This document shows, one piece after another, positions 28,603-35,983 of a stretch of 64,000 nucleotides of DNA. The position numbers and the translations under genes were made by a program. This stretch comes from Bifidobacterium saguinibicoloris (GTDB lineage Bacteria; Actinomycetota; Actinomycetes; Actinomycetales; Bifidobacteriaceae). Location: positions 1-64,000 of the forward strand of contig NZ_JAHBBF010000005.1 of NCBI RefSeq assembly GCF_019331725.1, in the 5' to 3' direction. Under the pieces are notes generated by a model that was given only the letters and a program-made list of their open reading frames with translations, was not told the DNA's origin and searched no databases. The number at the start of each line of letters is the position of its first letter. Position 1 is the first letter of the stretch.

Positions 28603-30449
28603 AGGCGGGAGTCCTCCAACAGTTCGCGGGCGTGGTCGAGCGAGGCTTCGGATTCTGAGCCGGAGAGCATGCGCGCCACCTCGTGGACGCGCGCGTCGTC
28701 CCGCACCTCGTTCACGGTGGTGACGACGCCGAGATCGTCGTCGTCCGCGTCCGGCGGCTCCTTGGTGACGACGAACTGCGCGTCCGCCCAGCTCGCCACC
28801 TGTGCGAGGTGCGTGACGACGATGACCTGCGAGCTGCGGGCGAGCCGTGCGAGACGCCTGCCGAGTTCGACGGCGGCCTTGCCGCCGACGCCAGCGTCGA
28901 CCTCGTCGAAGATGAACGTCATGCCGGCAGACGGCGCCGACGCCCCATCATCGCCGTCATCGCCGTCATCGCCTGCCCCGTCAGTACGCGCGGAGGCGCC
29001 AGCCGGAGCCGTGTGCATGTCCGCGGCGGACAGTTCGAGGGCGAGCATGAGTCGGCTCAGTTCGCCGCCGGATGCGCTTTTGCCCATCGGCAGCTGCGGC
29101 GACCCCTCGTAGGGGGTGAACAGGAACGCGATGTCGTCGCCGCCGTTCGCGTCGAGCGCATCGTCGCCGGAGCGCGGCGTGACGCGGATTTCAAGGGACG
29201 CGCCGTCCATGGCGAGCGAGGACAGCTCCTCGGTGACGCGCGCGGCGAGTCGCTTCGCGGCCGCGGCGCGCGCGGAGGACAGCGCGTCGGCGGCCTGTGC
29301 GGCGGCCTCATGCAGCCGTTCGCGTTCGGATTCCAGTTCGGCGAGCTTCTCCGGCGAGGCGTCCAGGTCCTCGATGTCGAACGCGGCCTTGTCGCGCCAG
29401 GCGATCACGTCCTCGATGGACGGCCCCCAACGGCGGGTGAGCTCGTCGAGGTCGTGGATGCGCGCGTTGAGCGTGTCCAGATCCGTCTCCCCCATGTCCT
29501 CGCCGAGGTGGCCGGACAGGGTGAAGACGATGTCGGCGAGGTCCGTGTTCACGGAGTCGAGACGGTCGGCGAGTTCGCCGAATTCGCCGTCGGAGACGCG
29601 GATGCCGCGCAGCGCCTGCGCGGCTTGGGTGATGAGGTCGGAGGCGCCGGGCGTCTCGACGTCGCCGATGTCCAGCTGGGAGGCGTCGAGCGCGCCGATC
29701 GCGCGGGATACGCCTTCGGCGATGTCGGCCGCGTTCTCGATGCGCTCGCGTTTCGCCTTGAGCTCCTCCAGTTCGCCCGGATGCGGGTCGACGGCGTTGA
29801 TGCGGTCCACCGATTCACGCAGATAGTCGGCCTGCGCGCGTGCGGACGACTCCTGCGAGCGCAGGCGCTCCAGCCGCGCGTCCATGTCGGCCAGTTCGCG
29901 CCATGCGGCGTGGTAGGCGGCCAGTTCACGTCCGTCGCCGGCGGCGTGGTCGAGGAAGTCGCGTTGGCGTGCGGCGGAGGCGATCCTCAACTGTTCGGCC
30001 TGTCCGTGGATGGTGACGAGTTCGCCGGCGACGGCGGCGAGCACGGAGCGCGGCACGGTCCTGCCGCCCAATACGGCGCGGGAGCGTCCGGTGGCGCGTA
30101 CGGTGCGGGCGAGGAACAGTTCGCCGTCCTCCGGTTCGACGCCGGCGCGGCGGGCGATGGCGAGCGCGCCGCCGGAAAGCGCCTCGTCGGCGTCGTCGCC
30201 GTCGGTTTCGGCGGGTTCGTCCGCACCGTCCTCGTCGTCGACGGCGAAGATGCCCTGCGCCCACGCCTCGGCGGCGCCCACGGACACGCGTTTGGCGTTG
30301 GCGGGGCCTCCGGAGATGAGTGACAGCGCGCTGAGCAGCATGGATTTGCCGGCGCCGGTCTCGCCGGTGATGGCGGTCATGCCAGGCGCCGGCGTGATGA
30401 CGGCGGAGCGGATGGGGCCGAGGTCGCGCAGGGAGAGTTCCTCGAGCAT
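28599..30449 (-). CDS. recN: DNA repair protein RecN
   Basis: RecN is an SMC-like ATPase acting early in double-strand break repair. The 616-residue protein has Walker A GETGAGKSM near residue 30 and coiled-coil arms in the middle (heptads rich in Leu, Glu and Ala). The signature SGGELSRLMLALEL and Walker B FIFDEVDAGVGGKAA are near the C-terminus, followed by VIVVTHLAQVASWAD. Two Asp/Glu/Gly/Ala-rich insertions interrupt the usual layout, one after Walker A (DEDGADEPAETDGDDADEAL) and one before Walker B (ARTDGAGDDGDDGDDGAS). They are probably disordered loops. It overlaps nadK by 1 bp and the HAD gene by 4 bp. Confidence 0.96.
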   Translation of the reverse strand: MLEELSLRDLGPIRSAVITPAPGMTAITGETGAGKSMLLSALSLISGGPANAKRVSVGAAEAWAQGIFAVDDEDGADEPAETDGDDADEALSGGALAIARRAGVEPEDGELFLARTVRATGRSRAVLGGRTVPRSVLAAVAGELVTIHGQAEQLRIASAARQRDFLDHAAGDGRELAAYHAAWRELADMDARLERLRSQESSARAQADYLRESVDRINAVDPHPGELEELKAKRERIENAADIAEGVSRAIGALDASQLDIGDVETPGASDLITQAAQALRGIRVSDGEFGELADRLDSVNTDLADIVFTLSGHLGEDMGETDLDTLNARIHDLDELTRRWGPSIEDVIAWRDKAAFDIEDLDASPEKLAELESERERLHEAAAQAADALSSARAAAAKRLAARVTEELSSLAMDGASLEIRVTPRSGDDALDANGGDDIAFLFTPYEGSPQLPMGKSASGGELSRLMLALELSAADMHTAPAGASARTDGAGDDGDDGDDGASAPSAGMTFIFDEVDAGVGGKAAVELGRRLARLARSSQVIVVTHLAQVASWADAQFVVTKEPPDADDDDLGVVTTVNEVRDDARVHEVARMLSGSESEASLDHARELLEDSRL

Positions 30450-31462
30450 CAGCGGGCCTCCCCGTCCGCGGGCGAGGCTCCGGCGCCGTCGGCGTCTTCG
30501 TCATGGCGATGGTAGTCGGCGTGGTCGGCGTAGGCGGAACGGAAGTCGGCGCCGTCGCGCTGCGTGCGGCTCTGGCCGCCGTGCGCAGCCTGCTCACGCC
30601 ATCCGACGACCGGCAGGTCGAACTTGGTGACGAGACGGTCGGTGAAGGGCGCGCCGGATAGGCGTGCGAGACGCAGCGTCCCGCGGGAGGCGCGCACGTC
30701 GACGCGCGTGCCCTTCGGCAGGGCGCGCTGGCGGCGGCCGTCGCAGCAGATCCACCCGCCGGACATGGAGTCGTCGAGGATGCTGATGGTGAACGTGGAG
30801 TCGGCGCCGATGACCAGGGGCCGGGCGAACAGCGCGTGTGCGGCGAGCGGCACCAGTTGGAGGGCCTTGACGTTCGGCCACATGATGGGGCCGCCGGCGG
30901 AGAACGCGTACGCGGTGGAGCCGGTGGGCGTGGACACGATGACGCCGTCCGCGCCGAACGAGCTCATCTCCACGTCGTCCACGCTGATGGACAGTTCGAC
31001 CATCTTGCCGCGGTCGGCGCGTTCGAGCGTGATGTCGTTGAGCGCCCAGTTCTCGATGGGCCTGTCGGCGCCGGGCAGCCACACGTCCACGTGGGCGATC
31101 ATGCGCTCGTCGATGGAGTAGTCGCGGGTGGCGATGCGCCGGATGGCCTCGTCCATCTGGAAGCTCTCGAATTCGGCGAGGAAGCCGACGTGCCCCATGT
31201 TCACGCCGAGGATGGGCGTGCGCGTGCAGCGCACGAGTTCGGCGGCGCGCAGGATCGTGCCGTCGCCGCCGAGCACCACCACGATCTCGGTGTCGTCGGA
31301 CACGACGGGAGGCTGCACGTCGAACGCGGGCGCCTCGAGATTGTCCACGACCGACACGTCGAAGCCGGCGTCGCGCAGGCGTCCCACCACATCGGACACC
31401 ACGGTGCCGCTGCGACGCAACCGGGTATGTGTCACCACGACCGCATGACGAACGCCGGCCAT
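30449..31462 (-). CDS. nadK: NAD kinase
   Basis: NadK phosphorylates NAD to NADP. The 337-residue protein has the GGDGT motif (VVVLGGDGTILRAAEL), the NDI motif (ENWALNDITLERADRG) and STPTGSTAYAFSAGGPIMWP. The C-terminal about 40 residues are polar, His/Asp/Ala-rich and probably disordered. The start at 31462 is chosen because AAGGGGG lies 6 nt upstream; the ATG at 31468 is too close to that site. Stop and recN start share one base (TGATG). In many actinobacteria tlyA lies directly upstream; here the two potassium-transport genes on the other strand separate them. Confidence 0.95.
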   Translation of the reverse strand: MAGVRHAVVVTHTRLRRSGTVVSDVVGRLRDAGFDVSVVDNLEAPAFDVQPPVVSDDTEIVVVLGGDGTILRAAELVRCTRTPILGVNMGHVGFLAEFESFQMDEAIRRIATRDYSIDERMIAHVDVWLPGADRPIENWALNDITLERADRGKMVELSISVDDVEMSSFGADGVIVSTPTGSTAYAFSAGGPIMWPNVKALQLVPLAAHALFARPLVIGADSTFTISILDDSMSGGWICCDGRRQRALPKGTRVDVRASRGTLRLARLSGAPFTDRLVTKFDLPVVGWREQAAHGGQSRTQRDGADFRSAYADHADYHRHDEDADGAGASPADGEAR

Positions 31463-31660
31463 TGCCATCCCCCTTGGAAGAAAGGTCATCAACTGGGACC
31501 AATCCTAACCGAACCGAACGAACTCGTCCGCGGCGTCGAAGGCGTTTGACCGCCAATGGGCCTACAATATCGACGTAAGGAAATCGTAAAGACGCATCCG
31601 CCCGCGTGGCACGGGGTGCGTCGACCCCGGGGCCACGGCCCGGACTGCGGAGAGGAGACC

Positions 31661-33124
31661 ATGTCGAACCTCGTCTTTGACGAATCGTCCTCCAACCGCG
31701 AAACCTCCCGGGGACTGGCCTGGTGGTTCTCCGGCAACACGTTCGCCCAGGCGGCGTCCGAGGACACGCGACCGCGCAAGCGCACGCTCCTGCAGCATCT
31801 CATCTCCCATCCGGGACGGCTCACCATCATCTACTTCATGGCGCTCGTGGTCATCGCCACCGGCATGCTGCTGCTGCCGCCGTCCACGCCGAAGGGCGAG
31901 ACCACCACGTTCTCCACCGCCCTGTTCACCGCCGTGTCCGCCTTGTCCACGTGCGGCATCTCCATCGTGAACTCCACCACGCACTGGACGCTGTTCGGCC
32001 AGGCGGTGCTGCTCGTCTCCGTACAGATGGGTGGCCTGGGCGTCATGACGTTCGCCTCGCTCATCACCCTGGCCATCAACCATCATCTCAAGGCCACGCA
32101 GCGGCTGCTCACGGCCAGCGAACTGGGCACGTCGAAGCTCAACGAGATCAAGGGCGTGCTCACCGTGGTCATCGCCACCACCCTGTTCATCGAGTCCGTC
32201 ACGTTCGTGGCCCTCTCCCCCGGCCTGTTGAAGGTCAATGGGGGCAACTGGGAGAAGAGCCTGTGGGAGGCGCTGTTCTTCGCGGTGATGTCGTACAACA
32301 ACGCCGGGTTCACGCCGGACGGCGCCGGCCTGCATGTCAACAGCTGGGCGGTGGGCATGCCGATTATGCTGTCCGCGTTCTGCGGCACGCTCGGCTTCCC
32401 CGTGCTGCTCAACCTCATGCGCTGCGCGCGCGGGCACGTGCCGCCGCGCCGCTGGAGCCTGCACACGAAGATCACGCTGTCGATGACGTTCATCATCGTG
32501 GCGGTCTCGCTCGTCTGGTTCCTGCTCGTGGAGTGGGACAACCCGTTCCTGTTCAAGGACGCGGACCTGGATTCCCGTCTGCGGCACGCGGTGGTGGCGG
32601 CGGTGATGCCGCGCAGCTCCGGATTCGACCTGTCGTGGGTGCCGCAGGTGAGCGAGCCGACGAAGGTGTTCATGAGCTTCATCATGTTCGTCGGCGGCGG
32701 CAGCACGTCCACGGCCGGCGGCATCCGCGTCACCACGTTCGCGGTGATCCTGCTCATCTGCCGGGCCTCGTTCACCGGGCACAAGGACGTCAACGCGTTC
32801 CATCGCCGCCTGCACACGGACGTGGCGATGACGGCGGTGAGCATCACCACCACCTGCCTGATGCTGGTGCTCGCCTCCTCGGTGGCGTTGATGCTCGTCT
32901 CCGGCGCCTCGCTGACGAACGCGCTGTTCGACTCCTGTTCGGCGTTCGGCCTGGGCGGGTACACGGTGGGCACCGCCCGCGAGAACAATCCGGCCGCATT
33001 GGCGGTGCTCGCCATCACCATGGTGGTGGGCAGGCTAGGACCGATGACCATCGCGTATTCGATCAGCCGTCCGCGCTCGCCGGAGGCGGTGCGATACCCC
33101 GAGGAGACGGTGGTGGTGGGCTGA
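31661..33124 (+). CDS. Potassium-uptake channel subunit, KtrB/TrkH family
   Basis: This is a membrane protein of about 487 residues forming the ion pathway of a K+ uptake system. A 55-residue cytoplasmic N-terminus precedes repeated M1-P-M2 units. The four selectivity-filter loops are visible: SALSTCGISIVN, MSYNNAGFTPDG, VMPRSSGFDLSW and CSAFGLGGYTVG. The gate-loop region SFIMFVGGGSTSTAGGIRVT is also present. The ATG at 31661 follows GGAGAGGAGACC. TACAAT at 31563-31568 could be the -10 box. It lies 84 bp upstream of the RCK regulatory subunit on the same strand. Confidence 0.94.
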   Translation: MSNLVFDESSSNRETSRGLAWWFSGNTFAQAASEDTRPRKRTLLQHLISHPGRLTIIYFMALVVIATGMLLLPPSTPKGETTTFSTALFTAVSALSTCGISIVNSTTHWTLFGQAVLLVSVQMGGLGVMTFASLITLAINHHLKATQRLLTASELGTSKLNEIKGVLTVVIATTLFIESVTFVALSPGLLKVNGGNWEKSLWEALFFAVMSYNNAGFTPDGAGLHVNSWAVGMPIMLSAFCGTLGFPVLLNLMRCARGHVPPRRWSLHTKITLSMTFIIVAVSLVWFLLVEWDNPFLFKDADLDSRLRHAVVAAVMPRSSGFDLSWVPQVSEPTKVFMSFIMFVGGGSTSTAGGIRVTTFAVILLICRASFTGHKDVNAFHRRLHTDVAMTAVSITTTCLMLVLASSVALMLVSGASLTNALFDSCSAFGLGGYTVGTARENNPAALAVLAITMVVGRLGPMTIAYSISRPRSPEAVRYPEETVVVG

Positions 33125-33208
33125 CCTCCGGCCGGCTCCCGCTGATTCCCGACTGATTCCCGAGACTCGTCCATTCAATGATTCCCAACCTCGAAGGAGC
33201 ATGGTGTT

Positions 33209-33877
33209 ATGGCCGTCAAACCGAGCAAGCGCAAGGGCCGCAGCGTCCTGGTGGTGGGCCTGGGCCGTTTCGGCAGTTCCGTGGCGTCCACGTTGAACGC
33301 GCTGGGCCAGGATGTGCTGGCCGTGGACAAGGATCCGGAGCTGGTGGCCCGCTGGTCGGCGCATCTGCCGGTGGTCCAGGCGGACATGACCGACGTGCTG
33401 GCCATCGAGCAGATCGACGCCTCCCAGTTCGACACGGCCGTGGTGGCCATCGGCGACAGCGTCGAGGCTTCGGTCATCACCACGGGCAACCTGCTGGACG
33501 CCGGCATCACGGACCTGTGGGCGAAATCGGTGTCCGTGCAGCACGCGCGCATCCTGCAGCGCATCGGCGCGCGGCACGTCATCAACGCGGAGACCGACGC
33601 CGGACGGCGCGTGGGTCATCTGGTGTCCGGCAACTATCTGGACTACATCGAGATCGAAGGCCCGCACACCGTGGTGAAGGTGCATACGCCTTCGCATATG
33701 GCCGGCAAGACCATCGCCGAGGCGCAGATGCATGACCGGTACGGCATCGTGGTGGTGGGCGTGAAGTCGCCGGGCAAGGAGTTCCAGTACGGTGAGAACG
33801 AGCTCATCATGCGTCGCAACGACGAGCTCATCCTCGCCGGCAAGCAGAGTCAGATCGACCAGTTCCTCGGCGCCTGA
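33209..33877 (+). CDS. Potassium-uptake regulatory subunit, KtrA/TrkA RCK domain
   Basis: This 222-residue cytoplasmic regulator gates the upstream K+ channel. RCK_N is a Rossmann fold with the nucleotide-binding motif VVGLGRFGSSVASTL and the acidic AVDKDPELV. The RCK_C (TrkA-C) domain covers the last 80 residues (KVHTPSHMAGKTIAEAQMHD to DQFLGA). The single-RCK length matches KtrA rather than double-length E. coli TrkA. The start follows AAGGAG with 9 nt spacing. It is cotranscribed with the channel gene and convergent with tlyA. Confidence 0.94.
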   Translation: MAVKPSKRKGRSVLVVGLGRFGSSVASTLNALGQDVLAVDKDPELVARWSAHLPVVQADMTDVLAIEQIDASQFDTAVVAIGDSVEASVITTGNLLDAGITDLWAKSVSVQHARILQRIGARHVINAETDAGRRVGHLVSGNYLDYIEIEGPHTVVKVHTPSHMAGKTIAEAQMHDRYGIVVVGVKSPGKEFQYGENELIMRRNDELILAGKQSQIDQFLGA

Positions 33878-33940
33878 CGCACTTCCGCACACACGCTCCT
33901 GTACGCGCGCCATACGCGTGCTCCTCGCGCGCCGCGCGGC

Positions 33941-34753
33941 TCACGCCCGCGCGTACAGGAGCCATTCGGCGTTGCCGTGCATGCCTTCGATGGGGCTCGG
34001 CGCGGTGGCGATGACGTCGAGGCCGTGTTCGCGCGCGCATGCGGTGACGTGCTCGAGCGCCCATGCGCGTTTGTCCGGGTCGGTGACGATGCCGCCTTCG
34101 CCCAGTCCTTCGCGGCCCACTTCGAACTGCGGTTTGACGAGGAGGACGATGTGCGCGCCGGGCGCGGCGATGGCCGCGATGACGGGGATCACGTAGGTCA
34201 GTGAGATGAAGGAGACGTCGGAGACGATCATCGCGGGCCGCCACGGCAGGTCCGCCGGCGTAACCTCTCGGATGTTGACGCCGCTCATCTCGATGACGCG
34301 CGGGTCGGCGGCGATGCGCGGCGCGAGCTGTCCGTGGCCTACGTCGAGCGCGATGACGTGCGCGGCGCCGCGGCGCAACAGCACTTCGGTGAATCCGCCG
34401 GTGGAGGCGCCGATGTCGAGGCAGTCCATGCCGTCCGGCTCGGGCAGGCCGTGGGCGCCGAACCGTTCGAACGCGCCGACGAGCTTGTAGGCGCCTCGGG
34501 AGACGTAGTCGTCGCCCTTGTCGACGACGATGCGCGTGTGCGCGGCTCCGGTGACGGCGTACGCGGGTTTGGTGACGACCGTGCCGTTGACGGTGACCTT
34601 GCCGTCCTTGATGAGCTTGCGCGCCTTGGTGCGCGAGTCGACCACTCCCCCGGCCACGAGCCACAAGTCGAGCCGGTCGGGCATGTCGAGGGGTTCGCCG
34701 GTGCCGTCCAGGCCGTCGACGATGAGGTCGTCGGTGTCGTTCATGTCGCTCAT
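33941..34753 (-). CDS. tlyA: TlyA-family rRNA 2'-O-methyltransferase
   Basis: This protein of about 270 residues joins an S4 RNA-binding domain to an FtsJ-like methyltransferase. The S4 domain is RLDLWLVAGGVVDSRTKARK. The methyltransferase has the SAM-binding motif CLDIGASTGGFTEVLLRRGA and the conserved Lys in LLVKPQFEVGREGL. In mycobacteria TlyA methylates 16S and 23S rRNA and determines capreomycin sensitivity. The start at 34753 lacks a strong ribosome-binding site; a GTG or the ATG four codons later is possible. It is the last gene of an operon with the 57-residue protein, an HAD phosphatase and the TPR protein. Confidence 0.93.
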   Translation of the reverse strand: MSDMNDTDDLIVDGLDGTGEPLDMPDRLDLWLVAGGVVDSRTKARKLIKDGKVTVNGTVVTKPAYAVTGAAHTRIVVDKGDDYVSRGAYKLVGAFERFGAHGLPEPDGMDCLDIGASTGGFTEVLLRRGAAHVIALDVGHGQLAPRIAADPRVIEMSGVNIREVTPADLPWRPAMIVSDVSFISLTYVIPVIAAIAAPGAHIVLLVKPQFEVGREGLGEGGIVTDPDKRAWALEHVTACAREHGLDVIATAPSPIEGMHGNAEWLLYARA

Positions 34754-34760
34754 AGGGGTC

Positions 34761-34934
34761 TCACTTGCCGATCGCGTCGAGTTCGCGCCGCAGGGCGTCC
34801 AGCACGTTCCGGAACGTCTCGATGCGACGTCCGTCATCCATGGCGTCGATGTCCTTGAGCGCGGGGAACCGCTCGTCGAGCGGTTCCCTCGCGTCGTCGT
34901 CGGGCGTCACGGGAGGCGTCACGGAATCCGTCAC
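34761..34934 (-). CDS. Small conserved acidic protein (57 residues)
   Basis: A short gene fits the space between the HAD phosphatase and tlyA. It starts at GTG 34934, sharing 4 bp (GTGA) with the upstream stop, and ends 7 bp before tlyA. The product begins TDSVTPPVTPDDDAREPLDE, then RFPALKDIDAMDDGRRIETF and an amphipathic helix RNVLDALRRELDAIGK. No family is recognised. Gene packing in the operon and a helix with good heptad spacing argue that it is real; a role as a partner of TlyA is only a guess from position. Confidence 0.75.
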   Translation of the reverse strand: MTDSVTPPVTPDDDAREPLDERFPALKDIDAMDDGRRIETFRNVLDALRRELDAIGK

Positions 34935-35983
34935 AGGGCGAACTCCGGCAGAGTGACGCCGTCCATGTCCGCACCGGCGTCCGCGGCCTGCCATGCGGCG
35001 CAGACGGCGGCGCGCAGCGCGTCGACGGACGTGGCGTCGTCCACGGCGAGCGTGCGCGTGGCCGCGTCGAACGCGGCGTGCGCGTCCCCGCACTCCCATC
35101 GTCCGTCACCAAGGTCGTGCGGTTCGGGCATGGTCTCGCCGAACGCGCGCAGGTCGGGCGCGATGTAGGTGGGCCGCAGGTGGGCGGGCGCGAGCATGAG
35201 CTCGTGCGGGTTGGTCACGCCGGTGAGCACGGCAAGCGAGTCGTAGCCGCCGCGGTTGCCGGCTTCGATGTCCGTGTCGAGACGGTCGCCCACGGCGAGC
35301 GAACGCTCCTTGGGGACGAGCGCCTGGCCGCCGGTGGCGTTGAGTTCGCGCGCCTCGTCGTACATGTACGATTCGGGCTTGCCGGCGGAGGCGACGGGTT
35401 CGACGCCGGTGGCGGCGATGACCGCGCGGATCATCGAGCCGCAGCCGGGTGCGATGCCGAGCTCGCGCGGAATGGTGAGGTCGCGGTTGGTCACGAAGTA
35501 GGTGGCGCCGGCCTCCACGGCGAACGCCGCGTTGGCCATCATCTGCCAGGTCATCTCCGGGTACCAGCCCTGGATGACGGCCTGCGGCTTGTCCTGCGGG
35601 TCGTCGGTGATGACGAGTCCGGCGCGCGTGACCTCCTCGCGCAGGTGCTCCGCGCCGATGACGAGCACGGTGGATCCGGCGGGCAGGGCCTTGGCGACCA
35701 TGCGGGCGGCCACCACCGAGGAGGTGATGACCTGCCAAGGTTCCACGTCGAGGCCGAAGCCCTTGAGCTGGTCGGCCACGACGTGCTGGAACCGCGACGA
35801 GTTGTTCGTCGTGTATTCGATGGTCATGCCGGCCCGTTCGGCGGCCCTGATGGAGTCGGCGGCGTATTCCACCGGGTTCTTGCCCCGGTAGACGACGCCG
35901 TCCAGGTCCAGCAGGGCCAGCTGGTAGGCTTCGGCGATCGGCTTGGCGGTGCCTTTGAGGAACTGCGTCATGGCCGTGTTCAC
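34931..35983 (-). CDS. HAD-IIA family phosphatase (NagD/PGP-like)
   Basis: This 350-residue phosphatase has motif I ALLDLDGVVYRGKNPVEYAA, the IIA cap domain, motif II TIEYTTNNSSRFQHV, the motif III lysine in ASAGKPESYMYDEA, and motif IV AVGDRLDTDIEAGNRGGYDS. The family acts on phosphoglycolate, nucleoside monophosphates or p-nitrophenyl phosphate. About 70 extra residues follow the core. Translation likely begins at GTG 35983, overlapping the upstream TPR gene's stop by 4 bp; the ATG at 35971 is the alternative. It is commonly seen upstream of tlyA in actinobacteria. Confidence 0.92.
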   Translation of the reverse strand: MNTAMTQFLKGTAKPIAEAYQLALLDLDGVVYRGKNPVEYAADSIRAAERAGMTIEYTTNNSSRFQHVVADQLKGFGLDVEPWQVITSSVVAARMVAKALPAGSTVLVIGAEHLREEVTRAGLVITDDPQDKPQAVIQGWYPEMTWQMMANAAFAVEAGATYFVTNRDLTIPRELGIAPGCGSMIRAVIAATGVEPVASAGKPESYMYDEARELNATGGQALVPKERSLAVGDRLDTDIEAGNRGGYDSLAVLTGVTNPHELMLAPAHLRPTYIAPDLRAFGETMPEPHDLGDGRWECGDAHAAFDAATRTLAVDDATSVDALRAAVCAAWQAADAGADMDGVTLPEFAL

